Positions 8,972 through 20,282 of a stretch of DNA of 64,000 nucleotides are shown here, piece by piece. The notes below the pieces were generated by a model, which saw only the letters and a list, made by a program, of their open reading frames with translations, was not told the DNA's origin and ran no database searches. Position 1 is the stretch's first letter, and every line of letters begins with the position of its first letter. Origin of the DNA: Candidatus Thalassarchaeum betae (GTDB taxonomy: Archaea > Thermoplasmatota > Poseidoniia > Poseidoniales > Thalassarchaeaceae); assembly GCA_022448665.1 (NCBI GenBank), contig JAKUUO010000004.1, forward strand, positions 42,267 through 106,266, written 5' to 3'. The position numbers and the translations under genes were made by a program.

Positions 8972-11900
8972 ATGACTAGCATACGCTCGGTCATTACTGT
9001 ACTCTCTGTACTCCTACTCTCCACATGGGGAGGGGTGCTGGCCAGCGCCTCCGACGGTGCAGGAACACCGGTCTCCGAGGCAGATGATACAGCCTCAGAC
9101 GAGCACCATTCATGGACCTCGATATCTCTCGCCACCGCCTCGACTTATCCATTGCGAGAGGCCTCTGGGGTGATTCACTCTCCGTTCGGCTCATTTGACC
9201 CGACAGTGGACATGATTCCACTCGGCCCCGAGAGCCTGTACGACCCCTCTGCCATGCAACGCACTGGGATGATCCTGGTTCAGTCCAACAGCGCGGACAT
9301 TAGTGCGCTGCAAGATTCCCTTTCCGACTGGGGCCTCGCTGTAATCGATGTCGTCCCCGACGACACATTGGTCATCCGCGTGGACCCCGAGCGCGTTCAC
9401 GGCATAATCGACGAACTCGGCAAAATGTCCAGCGTTAGGTGGATCGGCCAGCTACCTATCGCTTGGAGAGTCTCTTCGGAATTGGTTCCGCTGGCAGGTC
9501 GTCAGGGGATTGTAGTGGATCTCGATGTCGTTCCGTCACCCGACCTCAGATTCGATGAGCTTGCGGCCCTTTCACAGGACCTCGAGTTGATTTCGGGAGA
9601 GATTGGCCCCCGGGGTGTCTGTGACGCCTACCTGTGCCAGCCCCGTTCAGTCGATGCCCTTTGGATACCGGTACTCGCAATGGACGGCAGGATACTCCAC
9701 ATCGGCTCAGCCTCACAAATCGTCATCCACAACGACAACGCACGTACCATAGGGGGCATCGACTCAGCTCTGCTGAGCTCTGACGGAACATTGAACGGCA
9801 GCGGTGAAGTTCTAGCCATCTCCGACACCGGGCTCGACGGCGACCACGGTGACTTTGAAAACCGCATCCGGGCCATATACGACCAGTTCGGCCCTGACAA
9901 CTCGCATATGGACAGGAACAGCGGGCATGGCACTCACGTGACCGCGACCCTTCTGGGAGACGGCTCGGGAGACTCGGCCACGATGGGCATGGTCCCTGCC
10001 GCGACCTTCCACTTCTACCAGCTCGAGGCTGACAGTTCCGGATTGCTCGCCCGCTGGGGCTCGCTCTACGATATGTTCAGTCACTCATGGCAGAACAGCG
10101 CGCGAATCCAGACCAACAGCTGGGGCAACGAGAATCTGGTCGGTGAGTACAGCTCCGACTCGAGGTCCGCCGACTCCTTCCTCGTGGACTACCCTAGGTT
10201 CCTAGTACTCTTCTCCGCAGGCGACTTGGGCTCCAGTGGCGCGAACAGCGTCACGCCCCCCGGGACAGCGAAGAACGTCCTGACTGTGGGGGCCTCCACA
10301 ACGGGTGCTTACGGAAGCACGGCCGAAGGTGCCGTCGCCGGCTCCTCCTCCAGAGGAACCACTCTGGACGGGCGCATCAAGCCTGACCTAGTCGCGCCCG
10401 GTGTGTCGATCTGCTCGGCTAGGGCCGAGGAGGCTCAGTTCGCCAACGGTGGTCCGTGCTCCAGCGCCACTCACAGCGATGGCACCACCCCGCTGTACAT
10501 GACGCTCAACGGCTCTTCGATGGCAACTCCGGTCGTCGCAGGCGCGGCCACCATGGTCCGGCAGTACCTCAGGGAGTCAGAAGGGATTAGCGAGCCACGC
10601 TCTGACCTGATCCGAGCCATACTCATCAATGGGGCCGAAGATCTTGGTAATCCAGATATTCCAAACGCATTAGAGGGATGGGGGCAGCTAGATCTGCAAC
10701 AGAGTCTGTATCCATCTTCCAATGACGGTTTTGAAGACTGGAGCCTCGATTTATTCTACGACGACACCAGGGAACTCCTCCCGGGCCACAGTTTCGTTTA
10801 CACATTTGAGATGTCCAATGATGCCAGAATGGGCCTGGACATTACATTGGTATGGAATGACAGGGAGGGTTCAGCAATCGCTAACCAGAGCGCACCTAGG
10901 TTGGTCAATGACCTCGACCTGAGAGTGACCTCACCCAACGGCATTGTCTATGTCGGCAATAGTTTCTCCAACGGGTTCAGTGCCCCGGGCGGCGGCAGCG
11001 AGGACCGGCTCAACAACGTGGAGAGGATACGCCTCCCCACCAACAACGGCGAGGTTCCCGGAACCGGCACTTGGACTGTCGAGGTCGGCCACGCCGGGGG
11101 GACGCTGCAGGACTACGCTATCGTGCTGACCGGGCTGGCCACCGAGTTGGAGCAGTCGGATCTGACTGTGTTTGAGGGCTCTCTGTCGAGCTCCGTTGAG
11201 AGCCCCCTGCAAGGCGACACCCTCCTCATCGAGGCCGCTTGGAAGAACCAGGCCGCAGCGCCCACCGGCACCTACTCGGTCGAGATTGAGGACATCACTG
11301 ACGGAGTCGTCATGCACACCTCTGAGCAATCCTCGTTGGGCGGGGGGATGCTGGACTCACTGTCGTTCCCGTACGCCTTCTCCACCACAGGCCTGCACAC
11401 GTTGGAGTTGAGGCTGGACTCGACATCAGAGGTCAACGAGTTGAATGACGAGTCTAACGGTGTCGACAACAATCGCATTCTCCTCCACATCAACGTCTCG
11501 CAGATAGGCGTCCGACTCACGCCCCTGATGGAGGATGGCACGGTGCCCAGCACTCCGGCTGAGTTGAGTCAGGCCAAGACCCGCACACTGGATCCGAGGA
11601 CGAGTAGCTGGGTGCTGTTCGAGCTCGAGATGCGCAATGAGGGAACCTCGCAGATATCGGTCGGACTGAGCGTCTCGCCAGTGCAGAGGCTGGACAATGA
11701 CGGCGTCATGTACCAGCCTCGGGACGAGTGGTGGAAGCTGGTTAACGAGACCGGGCCGTGGACCCTAGCTCCCTTCGGAGAGGAAGGCGACCGCATCGTG
11801 GTCACCCTGAACATGTCCGACATGGACACCGACCTCTCAAATCCAGATGATGCTGTATACGCGCTTCCTGGGACCTTCATTTCCGACTTGAACCTCTTCG

Positions 11901-13792
11901 ATACCAATGCCCCAACTATAGCTCACAGCATCAGACTCACAGCTATAGTGGAACGTGTTGAGGGACTGTTCACGTTAATCGCCGGCACGGAGGGTCTGGG
12001 CGCCGAGCCCGGGGACTTCGCCGTATTCTCGCTCTCCATCAAGAACACAGGCAACGGCCCGACGCAGTACACAGTCAGCTGCGAAACCCCTGAGCGCTGG
12101 ACCATACACCTCGGCAACAGCCAGTCTTCCGAACTGACGCTCGAGCCGCTGAACCGTCTGCAGTTCCTGCCACTGCCGATTCGCATCAGAGTCCCCTCTG
12201 CTCAAGACGGAGAGCCTGCGGCAGGAACCACCGAGGATGTCGAGTGCATCACCACCTCGGTCAATGACCCGACTCTGGAGACAACCGAGCAAACCGTCGT
12301 TGCAGTCTTTGAGAGCCTCGACTTCTCTCCGGAGCTGTTCGATTCCGAAGGAGTCGCGTTAGGCCCCCTGGCTCTCGCCCAGCCCCGCCCAGTCTTGAAC
12401 AGCGACACCGTCACAACTGAACTGGTCGTCTCCAATGACGGCAACGTGCCGATGCAGTTCGTAGTACAGGCATTCTCGTCCCTGAACACCTGGCCCATCC
12501 AGCTCACCGAGGGCTCCAACGTGCAATCCGAGGAGATCGCATTTGCCATCCCCGCTGGCTCGTCGGCGACCGTCTCCATCGTCACCATCGTCCCCCCTGC
12601 TGCAGAGATGGGGGACTCTAACACCATCACCATACGGACGACCCTCGCTGACGGCCCTACCGTAACCAACGCCACCCGCCTCATGGTACAGGAGATAGCG
12701 GCTCTGGACCTATCATGGAACTACACCATGTTAATCGCTCTAGGAGTGCCCGGGATCGCAGACATACACGCACACAACACCGGCAATGTCGAGCTCGATG
12801 TCAGCCTGACAATGGGGACCCTTCCTGCAGACTGGTCAGGCGGATTCCTGTCCGGCAGGGACTTCTCGATGGGGATGAACCAAGAGGCCACCATAGCAGT
12901 GGGCATCGACCTGCCGGGAAGCCTGCCAGCAGGTCCTCTTGAACAGATTGTCTCAGTCATCATCGAAGCCACAACCCCAAGCGGCGAGACCTCCGTATAC
13001 ACTGTCGAGATGACCGTCGAGGTTGTCCCTTCGATCTGGATCGTCCTATCTTGCGAATCGACTTCAATCGAGGACATCTCCTCCGATGGCGACACCTTCG
13101 AAGTAGTAGTTACCAATCGCGGCAACTCTTTCGCAGAGGTGCTGCTAGTGGGGATCGGCCCCACTGATTGGGACGTTCAATTAAGTCAGGGACTAATCTC
13201 ATTGGATGCTGGGGAATCTGCTGCGGTGACAGTATCAGCAACCCCTAGTGATGACGCCGCAAATGGTCTGACTGAGATAACATTCGTTGCAAACGCTACC
13301 GGTTCCCAGGGCGGTCTTGCTACGATTACTGATGGAACTCTGCAGGTCGGGATTAGTAAGTCTAGGGACTCGACTAGTGGCGGCCTCGGCGGCCTGCTTG
13401 ATTACCTAGGTCTACCTAGTTGGACCTTGGCGCTCATCTTCCTCGTTCTGCTGGGCTCGGCGGTGGCCACAGGCGTCAGGATGCGCAGATCCTCTGAGTC
13501 GTCGCTTAGGCCCGAGGAGGAGTTGATTCCACCCGGCTCCGCCCTTCTAGCCGGAAGCCAGTCCGAGCGCAAGGCGGCTGCTCTGGACACTTCCGTCTCG
13601 GGTGAGGTATTGACTGGCGGAGTCAGTGACGAGGAGATACAATCCACCATCGCCCAGTCGTCACCGTCTCTGAAGCCACCTTCGTCCTCGGAAGGGGCCC
13701 CTCCGCTTCCGATCGGCGGGCTCCCTGAGGGCTGGACAATGGAACAGTGGGTAGCCTACGGCCACCTGTGGTGGGAGCAGAACAAGCCATAG
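8972..13792 (+). CDS. Giant secreted subtilisin-like serine protease (S8) with CARDB/NEW3 repeats and C-terminal anchor
   Basis: About 1,606 residues from the chosen start; numbering here is from the upstream ATG at 8933. A signal peptide follows 8972 (VITVLSVLLLSTWGGVLASA). An N-terminal propeptide-like region precedes the S8 domain, whose triad is complete: D298 in AISDTGLDGDHGD, H332 in SGHGTHV, S529 in LNGSSMATPVVAGAA, with an oxyanion Asn in TNSWGNE. A P-domain-like beta-sandwich follows (~600-730), then several CARDB/NEW3 modules to about 1490. A transmembrane helix lies at ~1507-1525 (SWTLALIFLVLLGSAVATGV), then a cytoplasmic tail. It is probably a surface protease degrading protein or polymer particles. 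Confidence 0.92.
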   Translation: MTSIRSVITVLSVLLLSTWGGVLASASDGAGTPVSEADDTASDEHHSWTSISLATASTYPLREASGVIHSPFGSFDPTVDMIPLGPESLYDPSAMQRTGMILVQSNSADISALQDSLSDWGLAVIDVVPDDTLVIRVDPERVHGIIDELGKMSSVRWIGQLPIAWRVSSELVPLAGRQGIVVDLDVVPSPDLRFDELAALSQDLELISGEIGPRGVCDAYLCQPRSVDALWIPVLAMDGRILHIGSASQIVIHNDNARTIGGIDSALLSSDGTLNGSGEVLAISDTGLDGDHGDFENRIRAIYDQFGPDNSHMDRNSGHGTHVTATLLGDGSGDSATMGMVPAATFHFYQLEADSSGLLARWGSLYDMFSHSWQNSARIQTNSWGNENLVGEYSSDSRSADSFLVDYPRFLVLFSAGDLGSSGANSVTPPGTAKNVLTVGASTTGAYGSTAEGAVAGSSSRGTTLDGRIKPDLVAPGVSICSARAEEAQFANGGPCSSATHSDGTTPLYMTLNGSSMATPVVAGAATMVRQYLRESEGISEPRSDLIRAILINGAEDLGNPDIPNALEGWGQLDLQQSLYPSSNDGFEDWSLDLFYDDTRELLPGHSFVYTFEMSNDARMGLDITLVWNDREGSAIANQSAPRLVNDLDLRVTSPNGIVYVGNSFSNGFSAPGGGSEDRLNNVERIRLPTNNGEVPGTGTWTVEVGHAGGTLQDYAIVLTGLATELEQSDLTVFEGSLSSSVESPLQGDTLLIEAAWKNQAAAPTGTYSVEIEDITDGVVMHTSEQSSLGGGMLDSLSFPYAFSTTGLHTLELRLDSTSEVNELNDESNGVDNNRILLHINVSQIGVRLTPLMEDGTVPSTPAELSQAKTRTLDPRTSSWVLFELEMRNEGTSQISVGLSVSPVQRLDNDGVMYQPRDEWWKLVNETGPWTLAPFGEEGDRIVVTLNMSDMDTDLSNPDDAVYALPGTFISDLNLFDTNAPTIAHSIRLTAIVERVEGLFTLIAGTEGLGAEPGDFAVFSLSIKNTGNGPTQYTVSCETPERWTIHLGNSQSSELTLEPLNRLQFLPLPIRIRVPSAQDGEPAAGTTEDVECITTSVNDPTLETTEQTVVAVFESLDFSPELFDSEGVALGPLALAQPRPVLNSDTVTTELVVSNDGNVPMQFVVQAFSSLNTWPIQLTEGSNVQSEEIAFAIPAGSSATVSIVTIVPPAAEMGDSNTITIRTTLADGPTVTNATRLMVQEIAALDLSWNYTMLIALGVPGIADIHAHNTGNVELDVSLTMGTLPADWSGGFLSGRDFSMGMNQEATIAVGIDLPGSLPAGPLEQIVSVIIEATTPSGETSVYTVEMTVEVVPSIWIVLSCESTSIEDISSDGDTFEVVVTNRGNSFAEVLLVGIGPTDWDVQLSQGLISLDAGESAAVTVSATPSDDAANGLTEITFVANATGSQGGLATITDGTLQVGISKSRDSTSGGLGGLLDYLGLPSWTLALIFLVLLGSAVATGVRMRRSSESSLRPEEELIPPGSALLAGSQSERKAAALDTSVSGEVLTGGVSDEEIQSTIAQSSPSLKPPSSSEGAPPLPIGGLPEGWTMEQWVAYGHLWWEQNKP

Positions 13793-13802
13793 GCTGCGCT
13801 TG

Positions 13803-13809
13803 ACTTATC
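13803..13809 (+). promoter_or_regulatory. TATA-like box (ACTTATC) before adk
   Basis: ACTTATC starts 31 nt before the adk ATG at 13834. The same ACTTAT core occurs 32 nt before the transporter start at 15154 and 28 nt before the GTG at 35994, so it looks like the local TATA consensus for leaderless messages. Confidence 0.45.
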
Positions 13810-13833
13810 ACCCACGCCACTCCCGTCGAGCCG

Positions 13834-14460
13834 ATGAGCGGCTCGATTGTACTGTTCGGCCCCCCCGGCGCGGGCAAGGGCACCCAGGCGGGCAGAATCA
13901 CCGTACTGACCGGGAAGCCCTGGGTATCTACGGGCGATATGCTCCGCGCGGCCGTGGCCGCCGGCTCCGAGCTTGGGACAGAAGCCAAGGGCTACATGGA
14001 CGCCGGACTGCTCGTTCCCGATGGCATCATCATCGGTCTGATCGTCGAGCGGCTGCAACATGATGATGCATCATCAGGGGTTCTGCTCGACGGCTACCCC
14101 CGTACAATCCCCCAGGCCGAGGCCCTGTCGGAGGTGGCAGTGGTCTCCGCTGTCATCTCAATCGAGGTCTCGGACGATGCGATAGTCGAACGCATCGTCG
14201 GCAGGAGGATGGATCCTGAAACCGGAGGAATCTACCACGTTTCCTTCAACCCACCACCTCCTGAGGTTTCCGGACGTCTCATACAGCGTGAGGACGACAA
14301 CGAGCAGACTGTGAGGAACAGGCTCTCGGCCTACCATGAGCAGACAGCCCCCTTGGCCGAATGGTACGCACAGATGGGCCTACTAATCAGCATCAATGGA
14401 AACGCCTCGATAGATGAGGTCGGCATGGCAATAGAGGAAGCCCTCTCCGGTGCTCTGTGA
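13834..14460 (+). CDS. adk: Adenylate kinase
   Basis: Catalyses ATP + AMP to 2 ADP. 208 residues of the bacterial/eukaryotic P-loop type: Walker A GPPGAGKGTQ (residues 9-18), AMP-binding STGDMLRAAV, DGYPRTIPQAEAL, and the LID region RRMDPETGGIYHVSFNPP without the zinc-binding cysteines of many Gram-positive enzymes. The first ATG after the ACTTATC box gives the family N-terminus. Its end overlaps the longest possible RNase P component 4 frame by 11 nt; with the preferred start of that gene (14468) the gap is 7 nt. Confidence 0.95.
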   Translation: MSGSIVLFGPPGAGKGTQAGRITVLTGKPWVSTGDMLRAAVAAGSELGTEAKGYMDAGLLVPDGIIIGLIVERLQHDDASSGVLLDGYPRTIPQAEALSEVAVVSAVISIEVSDDAIVERIVGRRMDPETGGIYHVSFNPPPPEVSGRLIQREDDNEQTVRNRLSAYHEQTAPLAEWYAQMGLLISINGNASIDEVGMAIEEALSGAL

Positions 14461-14467
14461 GGTCAAG

Positions 14468-14806
14468 ATGTCGAAGCAGCGCCGTAGGAGCAGAGGGGAT
14501 GCTAAGAGGAAGGGAAGGGCCTTGAGGGCCGTCAATGACCTCTCATCCTTACTGAATGACTCAGATTCCGTCGACCCTCGGCTCGCTGATGCCGCTGCTC
14601 GGGACATCCTCCGCATAGGCAAGCGTCATGGCGAGCGCCCGGACTCTGACACTTCGAGGTTAATCTGCAGAGGATGCGAATCCGCGCTAATACCAGGGCG
14701 CACAGCCCGAACCCGAATCTCGAGGGGCAGACTCATCGTTACCTGTGAGAACTGCGGTAGAATCGAACGCTCGGGCCCGGACTTCTCGAGAGGTGATTCG
14801 GATTAG
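14468..14806 (+). CDS. rnp4: RNase P protein component 4 (Rpr2/Rpp21 family)
   Basis: Protein subunit of archaeal RNase P, which removes 5' leaders from pre-tRNA. About 112 residues: a basic N-terminal helix (SKQRRRSRGDAKRKGRA), a helical bundle with DPRLADAAARDILRIGKRH, then a zinc ribbon of two CxxC pairs (ICRGCES...VTCENCGR), which is the Rpp21 pattern. I chose ATG 14468, where the basic helix begins, rather than the upstream ATG at 14450 inside adk. The next gene begins before this one ends. Confidence 0.85.
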   Translation: MSKQRRRSRGDAKRKGRALRAVNDLSSLLNDSDSVDPRLADAAARDILRIGKRHGERPDSDTSRLICRGCESALIPGRTARTRISRGRLIVTCENCGRIERSGPDFSRGDSD

Positions 14807-15080
14807 TTCCAGCATCCCAGACTCAGTGCTGCGCCAAGCCAAGGACAAGGCGACAGCAGTCACCGTCAGAGTCGGTAAGGATGGAATCACCGACTCGGTG
14901 ATCCAAGAACTCAGCGATCAACTCTCCAATCGAGGCCTGGTGAAGGCGAAGGCTAACCGAGGGGTGGCCAATAGCTCTGCAGAGAGGTCCGAGATGTTCA
15001 GACTCCTTGCCGAATCCACCGGTTCCACAATGGTTCACATCCGAGGAAACGTCGCAGTATTCTGGTCTGGCAAGAACTAG
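14793..15080 (+). CDS. YhbY/CRM-domain RNA-binding protein
   Basis: About 95 residues. YhbY-like proteins bind pre-rRNA or large-subunit particles, and the fold resembles the IF3 C-terminal domain. Seen: VRVGKDGITDSVIQELSDQL, the CRM 'GKxGl' loop; LVKAKAN; then a helix ending in MVHIRGNVAVFWS, close to the family's 'vGrv.vLyR' strand. GTG at 14793 is preferred because upstream codons lie inside rnp4 and look unlike the family. It overlaps rnp4 by 14 nt, suggesting coupled expression of two RNA-processing proteins. Confidence 0.8.
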   Translation: MIRISSSIPDSVLRQAKDKATAVTVRVGKDGITDSVIQELSDQLSNRGLVKAKANRGVANSSAERSEMFRLLAESTGSTMVHIRGNVAVFWSGKN

Positions 15081-15090
15081 TTAGTGAAAA

Positions 15091-15109
15091 CTATCCTCTG
15101 CGAGGATAG
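15091..15109 (+). terminator. Hairpin between yhbY-like gene and transporter gene
   Basis: CTATCCTC-TGC-GAGGATAG is a perfect 8-bp stem with a 3-nt loop, 10 nt after the YhbY-like stop and before the ACTTAT box of the next gene. There is no T-tract, so it may be a processing or mRNA-stability element rather than a classical terminator. Confidence 0.45.
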
Positions 15110-15121
15110 CCTGCCATGCTC

Positions 15122-15130
15122 ACTTATTTA
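15122..15130 (+). promoter_or_regulatory. TATA-like box (ACTTATTTA) before the transporter gene
   Basis: ACTTATTTA begins 32 nt before the ATG at 15154, right after the hairpin that ends the previous transcript. The spacing fits a leaderless or very short-leader mRNA. Confidence 0.5.
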
Positions 15131-15153
15131 GAGGCGTTAAGGCTGGCCGAGCC

Positions 15154-16524
15154 ATGGTGACTGAGCAGCAGGTGGTTCTCGCGATTTTCATACTATCTTT
15201 TGTGCTCATTTTGGCCGAGTATCTCCACCGAACTATTGCAGCATGGTTCGGTTCCATCATCATGCTGCTGTACGGTCATTGGACCGGAGTCTTCGACACT
15301 CATGGCGAATCTCTTGAGCACGCCATGCTAGGCTGGATAGAGTTCGAGGTCATTGGGCTGCTTCTGGGAATGATGGTGTTCGCTGCTATTCTCGAGCTTT
15401 GCGGATTCTTTGAGTTCATAGCAATAAAAGCAGCAAAGATGAGCGGAGGTGACCCGTGGAAACTCATTGTTCTTCTCGGTACTTTCACGACTCTTATTTC
15501 CCTGGTGATTGACAACGTCACCGCGATAATCATCATCGCGCCCGTGACTCTGAGGATATGCATCCGGATGGAGATCAATCCAGTGCCGCCCCTGCTCGCT
15601 GAGGCGATTCTGTCTGACACGGGAGGAGTTGCTTCGATGGTGGGCGATCCGCCCAATGTCATGATTGCTGCCGAGGCGGCGAGTAGAGATATGGACCACT
15701 TCGGATTCAACGGGTTCCTATTCCGACTAGGCATGCTGACTCTGATTGCCTGGATCGCTACTCTGGGTTACATGCGTTGGTACTACCGAGACTGGGCCAA
15801 GTCAAAGCCGCATAATGTTGAATCACTGCTGGAGGAGGACGAGTGGAACGCGGTCGACGACAGGAAGTTGATGTACACAACGCTGGCTATACTGATGCTG
15901 ACCGTGGTGATGTTCTCAGCGAAGGAATTCTTTCACCTTGAGATCGAAATCCACGCCATCGCACTGACAGGAGCAGGTCTGGCGCTTGTCGCCGCCCGCC
16001 CCGTGGACCACGAGCTCAGAGGCGGTTTCATGCACATGATCACTGAGAAAATCGAGTGGGCCGCCCTAATGTTCTTCGTTGGCTTGTTCATCTTAGTCGG
16101 AGCTGTCGGCAATGTCGGCTACCTTTCCGATCTCGCTTATTGGATCTACGATAACTTTGGCAGCAATGAGATTATGCTGGCGGTGGCAATAGTCTGGGTT
16201 TCTGCCATTGCTAGCGCAATAGTTGACAACATCCCTTTCACGGCTGCTATGATTCCGGTGATAGTGAGCATCGGCGAGGCCAACCCGTCAGTCGACATAG
16301 AGCCGCTGTTCTGGGCTCTGGCTATGGGTGCTGGATTCGGTGGCAACGCCACTCCAATCGGCTCCAGCGCCAACGTGATGACAGTCGCCATCAGTGAGCG
16401 CGGACCGCGGCCTATTACCACCAAGGAGTGGGCTAGGGTTGGTCTGCCCGTGATGGTCATCACATGCATCGTCGCGACCATTTTCATCATCGTCTTTCAC
16501 GGAATCCTATACTCCAGTGTATGA
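15154..16524 (+). CDS. Ion-transporter superfamily permease (NhaD/ArsB/SLC13-like)
   Basis: 456 residues with roughly 11 membrane helices. It shows the two inverted-repeat signatures of the ion-transporter superfamily: DNVTAIIIIAPVTL with GGVASMVGDPPNVMIA in the first half, and DNIPFTAAMIPV with GFGGNATPIGSSANVM in the second. These match NhaD Na+/H+ antiporters, ArsB and the mammalian P protein more than citrate carriers. Substrate cannot be read from sequence; Na+/H+ exchange is plausible for a marine cell. The gene is monocistronic with its own promoter. Confidence 0.85.
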   Translation: MVTEQQVVLAIFILSFVLILAEYLHRTIAAWFGSIIMLLYGHWTGVFDTHGESLEHAMLGWIEFEVIGLLLGMMVFAAILELCGFFEFIAIKAAKMSGGDPWKLIVLLGTFTTLISLVIDNVTAIIIIAPVTLRICIRMEINPVPPLLAEAILSDTGGVASMVGDPPNVMIAAEAASRDMDHFGFNGFLFRLGMLTLIAWIATLGYMRWYYRDWAKSKPHNVESLLEEDEWNAVDDRKLMYTTLAILMLTVVMFSAKEFFHLEIEIHAIALTGAGLALVAARPVDHELRGGFMHMITEKIEWAALMFFVGLFILVGAVGNVGYLSDLAYWIYDNFGSNEIMLAVAIVWVSAIASAIVDNIPFTAAMIPVIVSIGEANPSVDIEPLFWALAMGAGFGGNATPIGSSANVMTVAISERGPRPITTKEWARVGLPVMVITCIVATIFIIVFHGILYSSV

Positions 16525-16565
16525 GGTTGCAATATACTACTCTCCGACACCGTGAAGCGTGAGCG

Positions 16566-16910
16566 GTGGCAGCGAGGCCCGTGTACGAATGCCCGATATG
16601 CGGGCTGGTGTCATCCGGCCTTCCAGCATGTCCTGCATGTGGTACTGACGATGGCTCAGTTTCAGTTCCGAGCATCGGATCAGATCAATCTGAAACCGAA
16701 TCCTCATCCGAACCTATCGGTCTCCCTTTCGACCTTGAGGGGGATGCCCTCACTTCTCCCTCCTCCGATCTGCCATTCGGTTTGGAAGAGGTTCCGGAAG
16801 CACCTGCAGATGTCGGTCTGATGTTCGGCCTCGAGGACAGTCCTGAGGAAAACCCCTCGAGCCCATTGGCATTCGGTCTGGATTACATTCCTGATGATGC
16901 TGATGAATAA
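16566..16910 (+). CDS. Zinc-knuckle protein with four 16-residue repeats
   Basis: 114 residues from GTG 16566. The N-terminus carries CPICG...CPACG (C9, C12, C22, C25), a zinc ribbon. The acidic, low-complexity remainder contains four copies of a short motif: PFDLE (54-58), PFGLE (70-74), MFGLE (86-90) and AFGLD (102-106), exactly 16 residues (48 bp) apart. There are no membrane segments. Evenly spaced hydrophobic motifs in a disordered acidic tail suggest docking sites for a partner, possibly a polymeric one; this is inference. Family not recognised. It is the last gene before the rRNA locus. Confidence 0.7.
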   Translation: MAARPVYECPICGLVSSGLPACPACGTDDGSVSVPSIGSDQSETESSSEPIGLPFDLEGDALTSPSSDLPFGLEEVPEAPADVGLMFGLEDSPEENPSSPLAFGLDYIPDDADE

Positions 16911-16931
16911 CCTCTCGCCAGTACCTCTCAC

Positions 16932-16949
16932 CGCCCCCTTTAGGGGGCG
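16932..16949 (+). terminator. GC-rich hairpin ahead of the rRNA promoter
   Basis: CGCCCCC-TTTA-GGGGGCG, a 7-bp stem with a 4-nt loop, 22 nt after the zinc-knuckle gene and 17 nt before the TTCAAATAC element. It probably ends the upstream transcript. A comparable hairpin precedes the related promoters of 5S and S3ae. Confidence 0.5.
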
Positions 16950-16965
16950 TGTGAATCCCGCTTAG

Positions 16966-16990
16966 TTCAAATACCAAAGGTAGGTCGCCC
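16966..16990 (+). promoter_or_regulatory. Putative 23S rRNA promoter (TTCAAATAC ... AGGTAGGTCGC)
   Basis: TTCAAATAC (TATA/BRE-like) is followed, 12 nt from its first base, by AGGTAGGTCGC. The same two blocks with the same spacing occur before the S3ae gene at 59170. The location 170-180 nt before the 23S start suits an rRNA promoter with a transcribed leader. Confidence 0.55.
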
Positions 16991-17041
16991 ACCTGCATTT
17001 AGTGCGCTTTGGTACTATCAGGTACCAAGGTAAGTGGTTGA

Positions 17042-17074
17042 GGCCGCCCCGCCCTGCGGGGAGACGGGGTGGCC
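17042..17074 (+). other. Stem-loop in the 23S rRNA leader
   Basis: GGCCGCCCCG pairs with CGGGGTGGCC (10 bp with one G-U), with a small inner CCC/GGG stem in the loop. It lies between the proposed promoter and the mature 23S start and may be a leader processing structure. Confidence 0.4.
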
Positions 17075-17143
17075 TGAGATACCTGAATTGATATGCCTGG
17101 ACACCAGAGGACTCACAAAGGTGGGATTGTAGAATCACAAGAT

Positions 17144-20025
<2,882 letters not shown>

Positions 20026-20042
20026 TTAGATCTACAACACCA

Positions 20043-20058
20043 AGGCCCTTGTGGGCCT
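20043..20058 (+). terminator. Hairpin between 23S and 5S rRNA
   Basis: AGGCCC-TTGT-GGGCCT, a 6-bp stem with a 4-nt loop about 18 nt past the 23S end. It lies 22 nt before a TTCAAAT element in front of 5S, so it may separate the 23S and 5S transcripts, or serve as a processing stem if they are co-transcribed. Confidence 0.4.
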
Positions 20059-20079
20059 CTGTCCAATAGCGCATATCAA

Positions 20080-20093
20080 TTCAAATTCGAAGG
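20080..20093 (+). promoter_or_regulatory. Possible 5S rRNA promoter (TTCAAATTC ... AAGG)
   Basis: TTCAAAT followed by AAGG resembles the TTCAAATAC/AGG element of the 23S and S3ae promoters. However, it ends only 6-10 nt before the mature 5S start, closer than the ~25 nt expected between TATA and start site. It may be vestigial, or 5S may come from the 23S transcript. Confidence 0.3.
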
Positions 20094-20098
20094 ATGAG

Positions 20099-20221
20099 TT
20101 GTGCACGGCCACAGCGGAGGGGTTCTACCCGGTCCCATACCGAACCCGGAAGTCAAGCCCTCCTGCGTCGATTCCTGTACTGTGGCGCGAGAGCCCACGG
20201 AAACGTTCGTCGCTGTGCCAC
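20099..20221 (+). rRNA. 5S ribosomal RNA
   Basis: About 122 bases with the archaeal 5S core: GGCCACAGCGG, GGTCCCATACCGAACCCGGAAG and AAGCCCTCCTGCG blocks, then GCGCGAGAG and a 3' strand. The terminal helix includes CACGGC (20104-20109) pairing with GCTGTG (20212-20217). It begins about 75 nt after the 23S end, with no tRNA between. End points are approximate by a few bases. Confidence 0.92.
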
Positions 20222-20282
20222 TCTCCTTCCTCCCCGCACCAATTACGATATTACTGGCGGAGCCATAGCTCAGGACAACTAG

